Source of the DNA: Endozoicomonas sp965208385
GTDB taxonomy: Bacteria; Pseudomonadota; Gammaproteobacteria; Pseudomonadales; Endozoicomonadaceae
Assembly (NCBI GenBank): GCA_965208385.1
Contig: CBDBOO010000093.1
Span: forward strand, 62,001-126,000
Direction of reading: 5' to 3'
Length of the DNA: 64,000 nucleotides
Part shown: piece by piece, positions 36,497 through 46,752 of the stretch
Layout of the letters: every line of letters starts with the position of its first letter
Position numbering within the stretch: the first letter of the stretch is position 1
Made by a program: the position numbers and the translations under genes
The notes under the pieces: model-generated
What the model was told of the DNA's origin: nothing
The model's database searches: none
What the model saw: only the letters and a program-made list of their open reading frames with translations

Positions 36497-38206
36497 TTAT
36501 TGTTCAGTGGTCCAGGTTTTAATTGATAAAATGGCTGCTTGTTGGTGTCCTGTTTTGGCCGAAGTGCCAACCAGTGAAATTCTTATTAATCTAGGGTCAT
36601 GGGTATCCCGATGAATCTTTTCTGGCAGGATATCGTAGTTAAGGTCAAACAGCCTCCCTTCATCATATCGATTAAGCAGCTCGTCAATTCGGGTGATCTG
36701 CAGGTCAGTGGGGTCAGATCCATCGTAGAAAAAGCCATAACATGGAGCTTGATAATCAGTTCGTATACTGGGGCAGGTAATTACACCGTACTGATCATCC
36801 AGGGTTAAATGAAGATGCTCTATGTCCAGACCTTTTTCTTCGATATCTGTCACAGGTAGTTTGCAATGATTTGGTATCGCTATGATCTTTCCTTCAATAA
36901 GGGGGTTGAAGACATGCATATGCTGCCAGAGCCATTGTAAACAAAATAAATGTCCGTTCCATGGCTGCTGATTCCAAATGGACGAATCAGACTATCTTTT
37001 TTATAGGTGATCGATGCCGGCTGGCTGGTAGGATGAGAAGGATCGTAATGATAAAGAGTAAAATATTCAGAATCATCGTGAGTTTGAAAAATCAGGTGGT
37101 AGGCATAATTACTGCTGTAAACTTCGGTGCTCGAGACCTGATGGTTGAACATGATTGGAGGAGTCTTGCCTTTGGATGTAGCCAGAACATCACAGCCTCT
37201 TGTCAGGCATGCTTCGTCGTCTACCTCGGCGTTGACTATTGATGTCATGGGTTTTTCTTTCTGGTACAGATTATTCCTGGTCTTGCTGATTCCTGAATCG
37301 ATAGTGCCGTAATGCATAAATCTGAAGTCATCTGTTTGAGCTATTACACATTCTATTGAGCTCAGGTTAGCTCTGCTGCTGTTGCGGAAATAATCACCAG
37401 TGCTCAGCTCAATCAGAGAGCAGTTGGCAGGATTGGAGCAGTTGAATAATGCTGGGGTTGCCCTGAATTGATAATTATCATCATCTATAACACTGGTACC
37501 GGTGATGATCAAACCTGTAATCCATTGCCATGCAGACTGCAGGTTATGAGCCTGATTATTTACAACCGTCTGTTTGATCTTGTGTAATGACTGGAATGAT
37601 TTATTTCCGGCATAGTGATAGCTGTATGAATAATACTTGCCATTTGATAACAGGTTCAAATAAGCATGAGTATTTGTCAGCAATTCCCCACGTTTCATTA
37701 AACCCCTTGGTATCACTAGCGTACTAAGTCGTATATATTTTGTATGCTCGTGATAAATAGTCGAGTTTTTGGGAGAAATTACATATCTCAACACGTAAGC
37801 AGCTGTAGCTGCGCCCTGCGTGTGATGCTTCTTATACGCTGTTACCGATGTCGTATAAGCATGGGGAATAGCTGAGTATTTGTGATTGCGCCAAAAACAG
37901 GTAGGTTATTTCGGACAGGAAAATAACGACCAATACGATATAATGTAACTTCTCAATAAGTGCTGGTAAACTAAAGTACCAATTTTACTAAGCCCTTGGG
38001 AGGCAAGGATTATGCACTATGGTTTTACACGGTTATTTCCGATCTCCAGCACTTATTGAGAAGCTACGATATAATACATCGCCAGATGGAAGTTCAAAAC
38101 CGGTAGGGAGATTCAGCCATTCAAAGCTGATGCCGGCAATTCCGGCCTGACTTGAAGTGGGTGTCAGGATAAAAAAAGAAAAAATCGCTGCAATTAAAAT
38201 TTTCAT
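36497..38206 (-). pseudogene. Large secreted protein, decayed (possible toxin-like N-terminus)
   Basis: Reading from 38206: signal peptide (MKILIAAIFSFFILTPTSSQA), then SGDVLYR, where a 123-bp MITE enters (37945-38067). After it the frame resumes (IGRYFPVRN), shifts near 37905 to LPVF/WRNHKYSAIPHAYTTSVT, continues as the 304-residue frame from 37794, shifts again at an AT duplication near 36912 (NGSGS to MHVFNPLIEG) and ends at 36497. Restored length is about 530 residues. DVLYR followed some 30 residues later by TTS and a YVLRYVIS strand recalls ADP-ribosylating toxins such as cholera toxin A, but the catalytic Glu pair is not clear. The C-terminal half (DIYFVYNGSGS) looks like a beta-propeller. 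Function unknown. Confidence 0.6.
37945..38067. mobile_element. 123-bp MITE, copy 2
   Basis: Opposite orientation to copy 1, with ends GTAACTTCTCAATAAGTGCT and its inverse, and 8-bp duplication GATATAAT (37937-37944, 38068-38075). It splits the decayed secreted-protein gene just after its signal peptide region. Confidence 0.92.
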
Positions 38207-38272
38207 GATCAGCCAGCTGGAATGGATTGCTGGAATTCTAGTAGCTGTATCGATAAAGCTAACGAATTTCAA

Positions 38273-38486
38273 AGAGTAAAAAAGTAATATTTTATTTCAG
38301 ATAGATATATCTTTATTGTTCGTGAAGTTTATGTGTGTTTGGGCATGAATCTGAATGTTTATTGTCCCAAATTAACACCAGGTCAATAAGGTGTTTTTTC
38401 ATGACGTTAGAATTCTTATATATTTTTCCCCAAGCGAAATGCACCGGAGTTAAATCCGGGTGAGTAAGTTGGAAACGATCAAAGAG
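38273..38486. other. Spacer before IS1595 copy 2
   Basis: AT-rich, with no supported ORF. It holds the upstream region of the decayed secreted gene and the left flank (ATCAAAGAG at 38478-38486) of the IS1595-type element. Confidence 0.4.
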
Positions 38487-39596
38487 GGCTATGTTCCCGT
38501 AAGTGGTTGAATGAGCTATACTCCCCATGCCTTCTACTTTTCAGGGGCGTGTTATGCGATCTAATCTCTTCCAAAGCTTTATTAATTCCATTTCATCATT
38601 AACTAGCGAGCAGAGGGATATTCTTAACAATACACTCCAAAGCCCTAAAATACAGAACAGTGACACAGTTGAAACTACTAATTCTGATTCAGTTTCTAGT
38701 GAATTAACTCCGAATAAAGCACACTCAATTCCTGACCTTGAAATGACCATATTATCTTGCTTTGAAAAGCATCCTCAGTGCCCTAAGTGCAAAGGTCATG
38801 AGATTCATCGCTGGGGAGTTAGAAATGGTAGACAGCGCTACCGTTGCAAGACCTGTGTTGTAACTTTCAACGCCTTTACAGACACACCTTTAAGAAGACT
38901 TAGACAGCCAAGAAAATGGAATAAATACCTGACAGGTATGACTTACTCTATGACATTACGTGCGTCAGCCATTGAGTATGATATTAATTTGAAAACGGCC
39001 TTCCGCTGGCGTCATTGCTTCCTTGAAGTGATTAATGATGATCAGGCAAAAGAGCTTTGTGGAATTACCGAGCTGGATGAAACTTTTTTCCGTGAATCCT
39101 TCAAAGGTCAGAGAGATGGTATGCCAAGACCAACACGCAAGCGTGGAAACGATCCACATAAAGCGCGCAAAGTGCCGGTAATGGTGGCTCGAGATCGTAA
39201 TCGGCACACGGTTGACGGCATTTTAAATAATGAGAGTGCCGATGAGTTGTGTCGCCATTTGAACGGTCGAATATCGATTGAAGCTACTGTCTGTGCCGAT
39301 GCACACCTTGCGCACGAAAAGCTCGCAGAGAAGCTAGGATTTGAGTTTAAAGAGCTAATTACGTCATCAGGTCAGCATGTTTTAGAAGGTATTTACCATA
39401 TCCAGAATGTAAATACGTACCACAGCGTTTTAAAGAGATGGATTAGGGGTAAATTCCATGGAGTAGCTACACGCTACCTCCCGCACTACCTGGCTTGGAA
39501 GCGTGATTTAGCAGGTGTTGCCAAGCTAACTACAGAACGATTCGTTAGCAGATTGGTGGAACATTGGTACTTTCAACCACTTACGGGAACATAGCC
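38487..39596 (+). mobile_element. IS1595-type insertion sequence, copy 2 (1110 bp)
   Basis: Ends GGCTATGTTCCCG and CGGGAACATAGCC, 9-bp duplication ATCAAAGAG (38478-38486, 39597-39605). Same length as copy 1 but clearly diverged in sequence, so it arrived separately. Ends are closer to those of the 232-bp MITEs than copy 1 (G after GTTCCC). Confidence 0.94.
38527..39594 (+). CDS. IS1595-family transposase, copy 2
   Basis: 355 residues with the zinc ribbon (CPKC, CKTC), ELDETFFRES, CADAHLAHEKLAEKLGF and NVNTYHSVLKRWIRG, as in copy 1. The frame is complete, so it could be active and could also move the 232-bp MITEs. Confidence 0.92.
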   Translation: MPSTFQGRVMRSNLFQSFINSISSLTSEQRDILNNTLQSPKIQNSDTVETTNSDSVSSELTPNKAHSIPDLEMTILSCFEKHPQCPKCKGHEIHRWGVRNGRQRYRCKTCVVTFNAFTDTPLRRLRQPRKWNKYLTGMTYSMTLRASAIEYDINLKTAFRWRHCFLEVINDDQAKELCGITELDETFFRESFKGQRDGMPRPTRKRGNDPHKARKVPVMVARDRNRHTVDGILNNESADELCRHLNGRISIEATVCADAHLAHEKLAEKLGFEFKELITSSGQHVLEGIYHIQNVNTYHSVLKRWIRGKFHGVATRYLPHYLAWKRDLAGVAKLTTERFVSRLVEHWYFQPLTGT

Positions 39597-39605
39597 ATCA
39601 AAGAG

Positions 39606-39927
39606 AGTGTTTGGTCGATAGTCCTGAGGACGCAACATGGCTTTGTATAGTTCTTTCGAGACAAGATGAGAAACTTATAAAAAGCACATGAGACGATCAG
39701 AGCGTTCTTCGATTATGTAACATCAAAAAACATTTCAGCAAGTAGCCGAAATCGATTATTCGCCTACTGTGAGGGTGGTCAACAAAATTCTGACCAGGTT
39801 AAGTATGAATCAGAAGTCATCTGGCAATATTCTGACTCCCATATTGTCTTAACTCAGCGTGATCTCAATAACAAATAACTTGTTTTATAACATGAGAATA
39901 AATGACCTGCTAATAGAGTTGTGTTTT
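39606..39927. other. Gene-free stretch after IS1595 copy 2
   Basis: Short open pieces (for example around 39690-39780) look like worn coding sequence but match nothing that I recognise. No RNA gene or repeat seen. Probably decayed DNA. Confidence 0.4.
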
Positions 39928-40476
39928 TTATTTTGACTTTATTAGTTCCATAATTTGAAAGCCATCACTGGGTAATCCTGCGTAACCTGACATAAAGGAT
40001 GGGTAATGCATCGGTATCGCTGTTGTCAAAAATTGAATAAATGATAAGGTGGTTAAGCCAATTAATATTGAATATGTTTCAGGAGGGAGATCAGGCTTTA
40101 ATATAAAGTAAAAACAAAATATGCTGATTATCAATGAAACTAGTGGGCCTGAAATCAATGAGATAAGCTTTTCTTTTCTGGATAATTCTTCCGGCCAATA
40201 GCAAAAACCGATATAAGATGGAAGCAATGATATATTTAGTTCAAGGTTTCTTATTTTAAAATTTAATTTTCTATCGCTATTACCCAAAACAATGGTGGCT
40301 TTTTTACCTGACACAAGAGTTGGAGTCGCATGACCTAATTCATGAAGAAAAGTCAGGATAGGTGAGACAAATATGCCAATAAATATAAAAATTAAGAAAT
40401 ATTTCATTTTTGTTAGATTGTTAGATTGTTGTTGATTATAAATCCTCTTGTAGAGGCGTTTTTTTGTATTGTTCAT
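39928..40476 (-). CDS. Membrane protein with HELGH zinc-binding motif
   Basis: 182 residues, low GC compared with the neighbours. The first membrane segment (YFLIFIFIGIFVSPILTFL) runs into HELGHATPTLV, the HEXXH motif of membrane-embedded M50-type peptidases. Two further membrane segments follow (LISLISGPLVSLIISIFCFYF; FIQFLTTAIPM), and SGYAGLPSDGF could hold the distal ligand. It may be a small site-2-protease-like or DUF3267-like protein; activity is unproven. It is followed upstream by the DUF1801 gene on the same strand. Confidence 0.6.
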   Translation of the reverse strand: MNNTKKRLYKRIYNQQQSNNLTKMKYFLIFIFIGIFVSPILTFLHELGHATPTLVSGKKATIVLGNSDRKLNFKIRNLELNISLLPSYIGFCYWPEELSRKEKLISLISGPLVSLIISIFCFYFILKPDLPPETYSILIGLTTLSFIQFLTTAIPMHYPSFMSGYAGLPSDGFQIMELIKSK

Positions 40477-40490
40477 TATATTGATGAATA

Positions 40491-40814
40491 TTATTTCATG
40501 GCATTTATTTCAATTGCCTGATGAATATAATATTTAATCTGGGTACTATTTATTTCACGAACAGGAAAAACTCTCATGACTTTACCTGAACCTGTCAGTA
40601 CTCCATATTTATCTTCCATACGCGCTCCTTTTAAAAATCCAATGTCAATTCCATACTTCATCGTTCTCATATGACATATTCCACCAAAACTATCTGAGTA
40701 TGTTGTTATACGGTCCTTTTTTGTTTCGTTCAGATTGAAATCTTCCAGTAGAATTTTTCTTGCTGAGTTGAAAAGGATTTTATGCTCAGATTTCATGTCG
40801 ATATCAAATTGCAT
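40491..40814 (-). CDS. DUF1801-type small protein
   Basis: 107 residues starting MQFDIDMKSEHKILF. YSDSFGGICHMRTMKYGIDIGFLKGARMEDKYGVLTGSG has the pattern of DUF1801/YdhG-like proteins (function unknown). The 232-bp MITE copy b ends 27 bases upstream, and a GTG inside the MITE end (40869-40871) is in frame, which would add 19 residues (MLPTIDGNIASLFHTKGKY). The native ATG at 40814 is the likelier start. Confidence 0.6.
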   Translation of the reverse strand: MQFDIDMKSEHKILFNSARKILLEDFNLNETKKDRITTYSDSFGGICHMRTMKYGIDIGFLKGARMEDKYGVLTGSGKVMRVFPVREINSTQIKYYIHQAIEINAMK

Positions 40815-40841
40815 ATATTTACCTTTGGTATGGAAGAGGGA

Positions 40842-41073
40842 GGCTATGTTCCCGTCAATAGTTGGGAGCACTAAAGTCCTATAAAAACTTTATTTTCCTG
40901 CTCCACATATGGCTATTCATGAGATAGGAAGGTATCCCAGAACAAATCGCTGTTCTTTGGGCAATAAACAAATGCAATATACAAGATTTAGTCATATCTC
41001 TACTTTATAAGGCACGTCTGTAGCCCTGTAAACATAGGGAGTAAGCAATACAACTATTGGCGGGAACATAGCC
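40842..41073 (-). mobile_element. 232-bp MITE, copy b
   Basis: Same element as 18159-18390 but reversed; 9-bp duplication GAAGAGGGA (40833-40841, 41074-41082). It lies directly upstream of the DUF1801 gene and may now supply its transcription or translation start. Confidence 0.95.
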
Positions 41074-41082
41074 GAAGAGGGA

Positions 41083-41311
41083 TCTGTTGAAAATCAAAAA
41101 ATAGTTCATTACTGCTGTAACAAAAAATGCTTTTTGTCATTCCATTACTTCAGAATGATACGAGATGTGCAAAAAGTCAGCCTGCAGGCTGTTTATTTGA
41201 AATGCACAGGCAGGCTCAGTATAAATATACAGAAGTAAAGTTGTAAAAAACTATTAAATATTTCCCAACTTCTTGATATTGATTAAGTCGCACCAACACA
41301 CTTAGTAAATT
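41083..41311. other. Gene-free stretch between MITE b and the decayed small gene
   Basis: About 230 AT-rich bases. It contains a long imperfect repeat of CAGCCTGCAGGCTG-type symmetry at about 41180-41210, which could be a terminator stem for the decayed minus-strand gene. Nothing else can be supported. Confidence 0.35.
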
Positions 41312-41392
41312 TCAGAGCTGATTTAACAACTGCTTTTTTTCTGAATATTGAGAAGGGGCTCTGCTAAATACTTTTTTCTCACAGCGTTCCTT

Positions 41393-41624
41393 GGCTATGT
41401 TCCCGCCAATAGTTGTATTGCTTACTCCCTATGTTTACAGGGCTACAGACGTGCCTTATAAAGTAGAGATATGACTAAATCTTGTATATTGCATTTGTTT
41501 ATTGCCCAAAGAACAGCGATTTGTTCTGGGATACCTTCCTATCTCATGAATAGCCATATGTGGAGCAGGAAAATAAAGTTTTTATAGGACTTTAGTGCTC
41601 CCAACTATTGACGGGAACATAGCC
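41393..41624 (+). mobile_element. 232-bp MITE, copy c
   Basis: Perfect ends and 9-bp duplication GCGTTCCTT (41384-41392, 41625-41633). It lies inside the small decayed gene, 44 bases from the IS4-type element. Confidence 0.95.
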
Positions 41625-41677
41625 GCGTTCCTTCTTGTATTCATACTTGCTCAAGCACAGTGAAACAGTGCTGGCAC

Positions 41678-43169
41678 CAATGGCACTGACTTAAGGAAGT
41701 ATCCCCTGAAACACTAAGGCTTGCTCGAGAAGAAAAACGACTATAAAAGCCGGTGTAACTCAACCACCCGAGCAAGCCATGAACAAGTGTAGTTCAGAGT
41801 ATCTTTCTGTTGCTGACGATTGCCTTCGCCAGTTTGCACAAACCGATAACGATGACCTTTCAGCCGTTCTCACTTCAGAGAATCTTATCGAATTTCAAGA
41901 CAGCTATCCAAATTCGAGAGTACGAATTTTCCCTCCAATCAAGACGCTCACTCTTTTTATGAAGCAGGTGGCCAGCGATACCAAATCCTGTCGTCATGCT
42001 TTGATTGATGAAGCAAAGGATCAGGTAGCCGCAGGAAATAAACCTTCCAATACACAAACCAGCGCGTACTGTAAGGCTCGCCCGAGGTTAACTGAAGAGT
42101 CTGTTAAGTCGCTGTTTTGTACTTCAGGTGACAACCTTGACAAGGTCAGCCCTGAATCCTGGTTGTGGCACCAGAGACGCGTTCTGATAACCGACGGTTC
42201 AACACTTCTGATGCCAGACACAGAAAAAAATGAGGAAATTTATCCTCAACTCAACACCCAAAAAAAGAACTGGGCTTTCCAATACTGAGGATTCTCGTTC
42301 TGATGAGTTTGGGCAGTGGTGCTCTGTTAGATTATGCGGTAGCTCCTTATGAAGGCAAAGAAACAGGGGAGCAAGCATTACTCAGAAAGCTTTTGTTTCG
42401 TCTTCAGGATGGAGACATTCTGTTGGGGGACGCTAATTTCGAGAACTACTTTCTGTTGGCTTTTTTGCTTCAAACCAAGGGTGACGTGGTCTTTGAGAAA
42501 AATGGTTCCCGTATTATTGATTTCAGAAAGTGCTTCAAAAAACTGACTAAAAACGATGGGCTGTTCAAACTTCACAGATCAGTTCGTCCAGAGTGGATGA
42601 GTCAGGAGCTGTACAATCAGATGCCTGAAGAGCTAATCATTAGGGCGGTTAAAAATAAACGTCGTATTATTGTCACTACCTTACTGGATGCCGAAGAGTA
42701 TCCTCGAAGCGAGATTATTGCCTTGTATCTGAAGCGCTGGAACGTAGAAATTGATTTTCGTGTGATCAAAACCACGATGAAGATGGATATGCTTCGCTGC
42801 AAAAGTCCGGAAATGGTACGAAAAGAAATCTCTGTCAATTTATTGGTCTACAACCTGATTAGAGCACTGATGGCAAAAGCCGCACAAAGTATCGGAAAAG
42901 TGCCCAGAGAAGCCAGCTTTAAAGCGGCGCAAGAAACACTGGTTTCTTTTCACCAGACGTTGCTGCAAGCGATAGGAGACCAGCTTGAAGAAAAGGTTAT
43001 CAGTATGTTGGAAATAATCGCTCAACATCTTGTAGGCAATCGTCCGGGAAGGTCAGAGCCACGAGCAGTCAAAAGACGACCAAAGCCGCATAAAAAGCTT
43101 CAACACTCAAGAGCACAGGCTCGGAGGCTCAAGAAATACAGGGGGTGAGCTCTTAAGTCAGTGCCATTG
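41678..43169 (+). mobile_element. IS4-type insertion sequence (1492 bp)
   Basis: Inverted ends CAATGGCACTGACTTAAG are perfect; the flanks carry a 10-bp duplication GTGCTGGCAC (41668-41677, 43170-43179). A 10-bp duplication fits the IS4 family. Confidence 0.92.
41779..43148 (+). CDS. IS4-family transposase, two frames joined at A7
   Basis: The first frame (MNKCSSEYLSVADDC to 42288) carries VLITDGSTLLMPDTEKN (first catalytic Asp) and stops soon after an A7 run at 42260-42266. The next frame (-1) reads ELGFPILRILVLMSLGSGAL without a stop across the gap, and then GDILLGDANFENYF (second Asp) and YLKRWNVEIDFRVIKTTMKMD (the Y-(2)-R-(3)-E-(6)-K motif of IS4). The heptamer A AAA AAG is in the correct register for -1 slippage. 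Combined length is about 456 residues. Programmed frameshift or a simple lesion are both possible. Confidence 0.8.
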
Positions 43170-43381
43170 GTGCTGGCACCCGTTGTTTGAAAGGTGACAT
43201 CATTACAGAATTTCTGTGATAATAGATTTGCACCTGCAATAACTTCATTTTTAGAGACTTTATTGTTTTCAGACTTATCAATCAATTCTTGATAACTACT
43301 AATGTCAATTTCCTCTCCCTGGTTACTGAAATAAAAGAAGGCTACAACAGCTAATAAAACAACCAGAAATGATATATCCAT

Positions 43382-43609
43382 TTTTGATCTCCTGCATAAT
43401 TATTATTTTTTAATGGTTGTTTGATTTTTTTCGTAGATTAATATCAGGTTCAGAGAGCTTTTCTGTCAGCCACTCCCTTTGAATACACGACGATGACAGG
43501 TCTATTTCAAAAACATACCCTTAACTTTAGAAGACAAAACTATACCTTTCAGCCAATAAGCTGACTTGGGAGTCAATCATCTACGCTGAAAACCGGCACT
43601 ACCTTCCTG
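43382..43609. other. Spacer between decayed small gene and transposase
   Basis: About 230 AT-rich bases holding the promoter side of the small decayed gene. No other feature seen; an element end for the following transposase could not be found here. Confidence 0.35.
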
Positions 43610-44962
43610 TTATGACGTGTCAGGTATCAGACTGCGAATATGAGTGATTGGCCTGTGTTTATTCTTTGATTTCATATAGGCAACCGCCTTGAGTAGCTCA
43701 CACCATGTGTCTATGGCAAATCTATTAAAGTGGTTGCGAATGCATTCCCACAATTTTATTTTGGCACGGCACCCTTTCCATGCCTTGTTAAACAAGGGGC
43801 AGGATAGCTGTTCAATCTGGTCAATCAGGAAAGCCAGGAACATTAAACACGCCAGATTACTGGCAAGATGTTCATCGCCATGGCCGTGATTGTGCTCAAG
43901 TTGGTAGCCTTGGGTTTTCAGCGTATTAAAGGTTTCATTTTCAATTTTCCATTTAGCTCGCCCTCCTCTCATGATAGGCATGCAGCGCTTTCGACCTATG
44001 CGTAGGCTGGTGACCCAGCTGTTGTTGTAACATTTCTCACCTTTCTCGTTGTACTCAATGTACTCCAGAAAGTTAACCATCAAATCGTTATAGGTTTTGT
44101 TCAGTGGAACTTTGTTAACAAATCGGAACCAGTGCCGGTGCCCTTGGTCGTCTGTATACTCAAATCGAGTGACTTTATCCTGTTTGTCCAGTTCATCCAC
44201 GGCTTCAAAAAGGGCAACATGGTCACTTTCCTTGGCAACGCTAATGTAGTGATGGTTATAAGACCGAATCAGTGTAATGGTGGGGCCCTTGGAATATAGG
44301 TCATCAAGATTCAATACCAATCTTAGCTTCGGGTGATCCTTGTGAATGTGTTCAAGCGCACGCTTCAGGGCATTGACTTCGCAATCGTTTTTAGAGGCAT
44401 CTACCTGTTGAATGATGGGTTCAGGCATCAATGGAAAGACTTCCTTAATTCCAGGTTTGACAATGCAGATGCCCAGCAGTTGGTGATAATACAGTGGGTC
44501 TTCGCTGTCGGGTTTCTTGATGCAGCACTCGCTACAACTGTTCTTTCCAGAGCTGAAGTGCCCTGTGCCATCCATTGGAGCAAGATAACCCTCCTTAAAA
44601 TATCTGAACTGCTTCAATCGTCCACTGCGCTGAACAAAATGGAATAAGGCGGTAAACAGCCGAGACAGTTCTCGAGTGGGCACTGGGTCCAGCATGCAGC
44701 GAATATGAGTGTCACTGGGCACTTTTCCCACCCTGTATAGGGTGTTTAGGTTGTATTCGATTTCTGGTTCGCGCCTGTCTTCATCAAACTGGAGTAGGGA
44801 CGAGAACTTCAGATGAAACATGGCCAGAGCAGACATAACGGCATCATGCAGTGGGATTTTGTCGTCGATCTGATTAGGACGAGGGTCAGGTATTTTAGCC
44901 GCTTGGTCAGAGACGACCTGAATCAGGTCATCGGCAAGGGCTTTCTTTTGGGAAGCAGGCAT
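43610..44962 (-). CDS. DDE transposase (ISNCY/IS4-like)
   Basis: 450 residues, complete frame. PMDGTGHFSSGKNSCSECC holds the first acidic residue, LVLNLDDLYSKGPTITLIR the second, and AKWKIENETFNTLKTQGYQLEHNHGHGDEHLA the K-x-x-IENE-type third motif seen in many unclassified DDE transposases. I could not find matching inverted ends within 200 bases on either side, so the element borders are open. Confidence 0.75.
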   Translation of the reverse strand: MPASQKKALADDLIQVVSDQAAKIPDPRPNQIDDKIPLHDAVMSALAMFHLKFSSLLQFDEDRREPEIEYNLNTLYRVGKVPSDTHIRCMLDPVPTRELSRLFTALFHFVQRSGRLKQFRYFKEGYLAPMDGTGHFSSGKNSCSECCIKKPDSEDPLYYHQLLGICIVKPGIKEVFPLMPEPIIQQVDASKNDCEVNALKRALEHIHKDHPKLRLVLNLDDLYSKGPTITLIRSYNHHYISVAKESDHVALFEAVDELDKQDKVTRFEYTDDQGHRHWFRFVNKVPLNKTYNDLMVNFLEYIEYNEKGEKCYNNSWVTSLRIGRKRCMPIMRGGRAKWKIENETFNTLKTQGYQLEHNHGHGDEHLASNLACLMFLAFLIDQIEQLSCPLFNKAWKGCRAKIKLWECIRNHFNRFAIDTWCELLKAVAYMKSKNKHRPITHIRSLIPDTS

Positions 44963-45954
44963 TGTGGTCTGACTGAGTTGTTAATACGAATGACTTCACG
45001 AGAGTTAAAAATAGCAGATACTCTGAAAGCCTTGCGAATTCTGTTCAGAATTAATCTTTGGGGAAGTGCTGCTTTTCTGTAGGTGACAGCTCATTATTTT
45101 TTGAATAAGCCCAGCATAGGCATGAACAAGTGACTGAAAAAACAGAAGTTTTTTTAAACGACGATTGTATTGGCGTAAATAGTCACAGCGGTACGGGAAA
45201 TGATATGGGGAATTACCTTTGATATGTTCAGGGGGAAATCAGATTGGTTCCGGAAACCAACTGCTATTGTTGAGTAATATTCGGCTTCACATCTTTGGCA
45301 TCCCGAGTACCTGAGGAATAAGCTCCCCGCGAAAAGTCGGTAGTAGAATAGGTAAGCGTGAGGGAAAGGTTGAGAATCATACAAATCAGCAAAATTAAGA
45401 CACGCTACCGCCCCGGGATTTTATGGGCTGAAGCAGTCGATGAGCTGATTCCCTTAGGCTCTGTATTTTTTTATAGAATAATACTGCCTTTTATTGAATA
45501 AATTATGAAGGTAAAAATTCAAATTCCCAAAAAGAATCTGCGTTTTGTGAAATTAGTCTCATAAAGACACAGAGAGTGCCATTTTCTATTCAGATGTATT
45601 GACGTATATAAATAAACTTTCTTAGTAAGAATTAATAAGAATCATTGAATAATTTCTGGTTTTAAATTTTGTTTCCGACGGATGACTTATGGTCAGCAGT
45701 AATGGTTGTTTAGTGTGAGTGGAGTAGGTGGTAATTGATTTTTTATAGTAAATCTACCGATAAAGGGGCTGTGTCAATTCTTGAAAAAGTTGTGATAAAT
45801 TAACAACTTGTATTAAACCGTTATAGATCGATAGCATCTCGTTGCAATTGCATGGGTTCGATGTGTATTCCCGAACTGCGTGATTTTATTTCAAGTGCCT
45901 GAACACTTAAAAAGCAACCTTCTTACGCAATGAAGTTCCTGAAATAGGTATTGC
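44963..45954. other. Nearly 1 kb without a supported gene
   Basis: It covers the upstream side of the transposase and the promoter region of the formate dehydrogenase operon. A 76-residue frame on the minus strand (45154-45384, MYDSQPFPHAYLFYY) matches nothing I know. The region is AT-rich towards 45480-45800. No strong promoter, RNA gene or element border can be fixed. Probably mobile-element debris on the left and a regulatory region on the right. Confidence 0.45.
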
Positions 45955-46752
45955 ATGACGATAAAAACGACACCTTCCGTTTGCCCGTTTTGTGGCACAG
46001 GCTGTGGTATTGGCATAAGAACAGATGCTGACCGGGTCATCGGCGTTGAGCCTTTAAGCAAGCACCCGGTGAGTAAAGGGCGATTATGTTCCAAGGGCTG
46101 GAGCTCAGCTTTTGGTGTTGGGACTGAAGATCGAATCACCCATCCCCTTATTAAAGAAAACGGTTCGTTTCGACGGGCCAGCTGGGATGAAGCCCTGGAT
46201 CATATTCATGAACAGTTCAGTTACTACAGAGAAACCCATGGACCGCAATCTGTTGGTATGATCAGTTGTGCCCGTGCTACCAACGAAGACAACTATGCTA
46301 TCCAGAAGTTTGCACGAGCAGTTCTAACCACAAACAATATCGATCACTGTGCACGTATCTGTCACAGCCCGTCTGTGGCCGGTCTGGCTCAAACGCTGGG
46401 TTCCGGTGCCATGACCAATAGTATTGGTGATATCAGCAGGTCAGATGTAGTGGTCGTTTTTGGCTGTGACCCCACAGAAAGTCATTCTATTATTGGCAGT
46501 GAAATTATCAAGGCAAAAGAGCGTGGTGCACTGCTTCTGGTGGTTGATCCGCGTCGTACACGACTGGCAGAAATGGCCGATGTGCATTTGCAGCTACGAC
46601 TGGGTACGAATGTTGCGCTGTTAAATGGTCTGGTGAAAATTATTTTCGATCAGGGTTGGGAAGACAGTATCTTTCTTGATCAGCGCTGTGATCATCAGGA
46701 TTTGCTGAGAAAACAGGTTAACGAATATTCTCTCGATAAAGTCTCCAGTATT

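Larger units (their letters stand above)
41312..43381 (-). pseudogene. Small membrane-anchored protein, split by IS4 and a MITE
   Basis: Reading from 43381: MDISFLVVLLAVVAFFYFSN (signal anchor), then EEIDISSYQELIDKSENN and QKFCNDVTFQTTG, where the 1492-bp IS4-type element enters. Removing it and one 10-bp duplication gives ASTVSLCLSKYEYKKER; a 232-bp MITE then interrupts, and removing it gives CEKKVFSRAPSQYSEKKQ and a TGA at 41312. The restored protein is about 108 residues, with Cys residues in a small extracytoplasmic domain. No family recognised. Two separate insertions make it inactive. Confidence 0.75.

Noticed and set aside
46350..46385. Selenocysteine in the formate dehydrogenase
   Set aside because: The active-site codon is TGT (cysteine in ARICHSPSV), not TGA.
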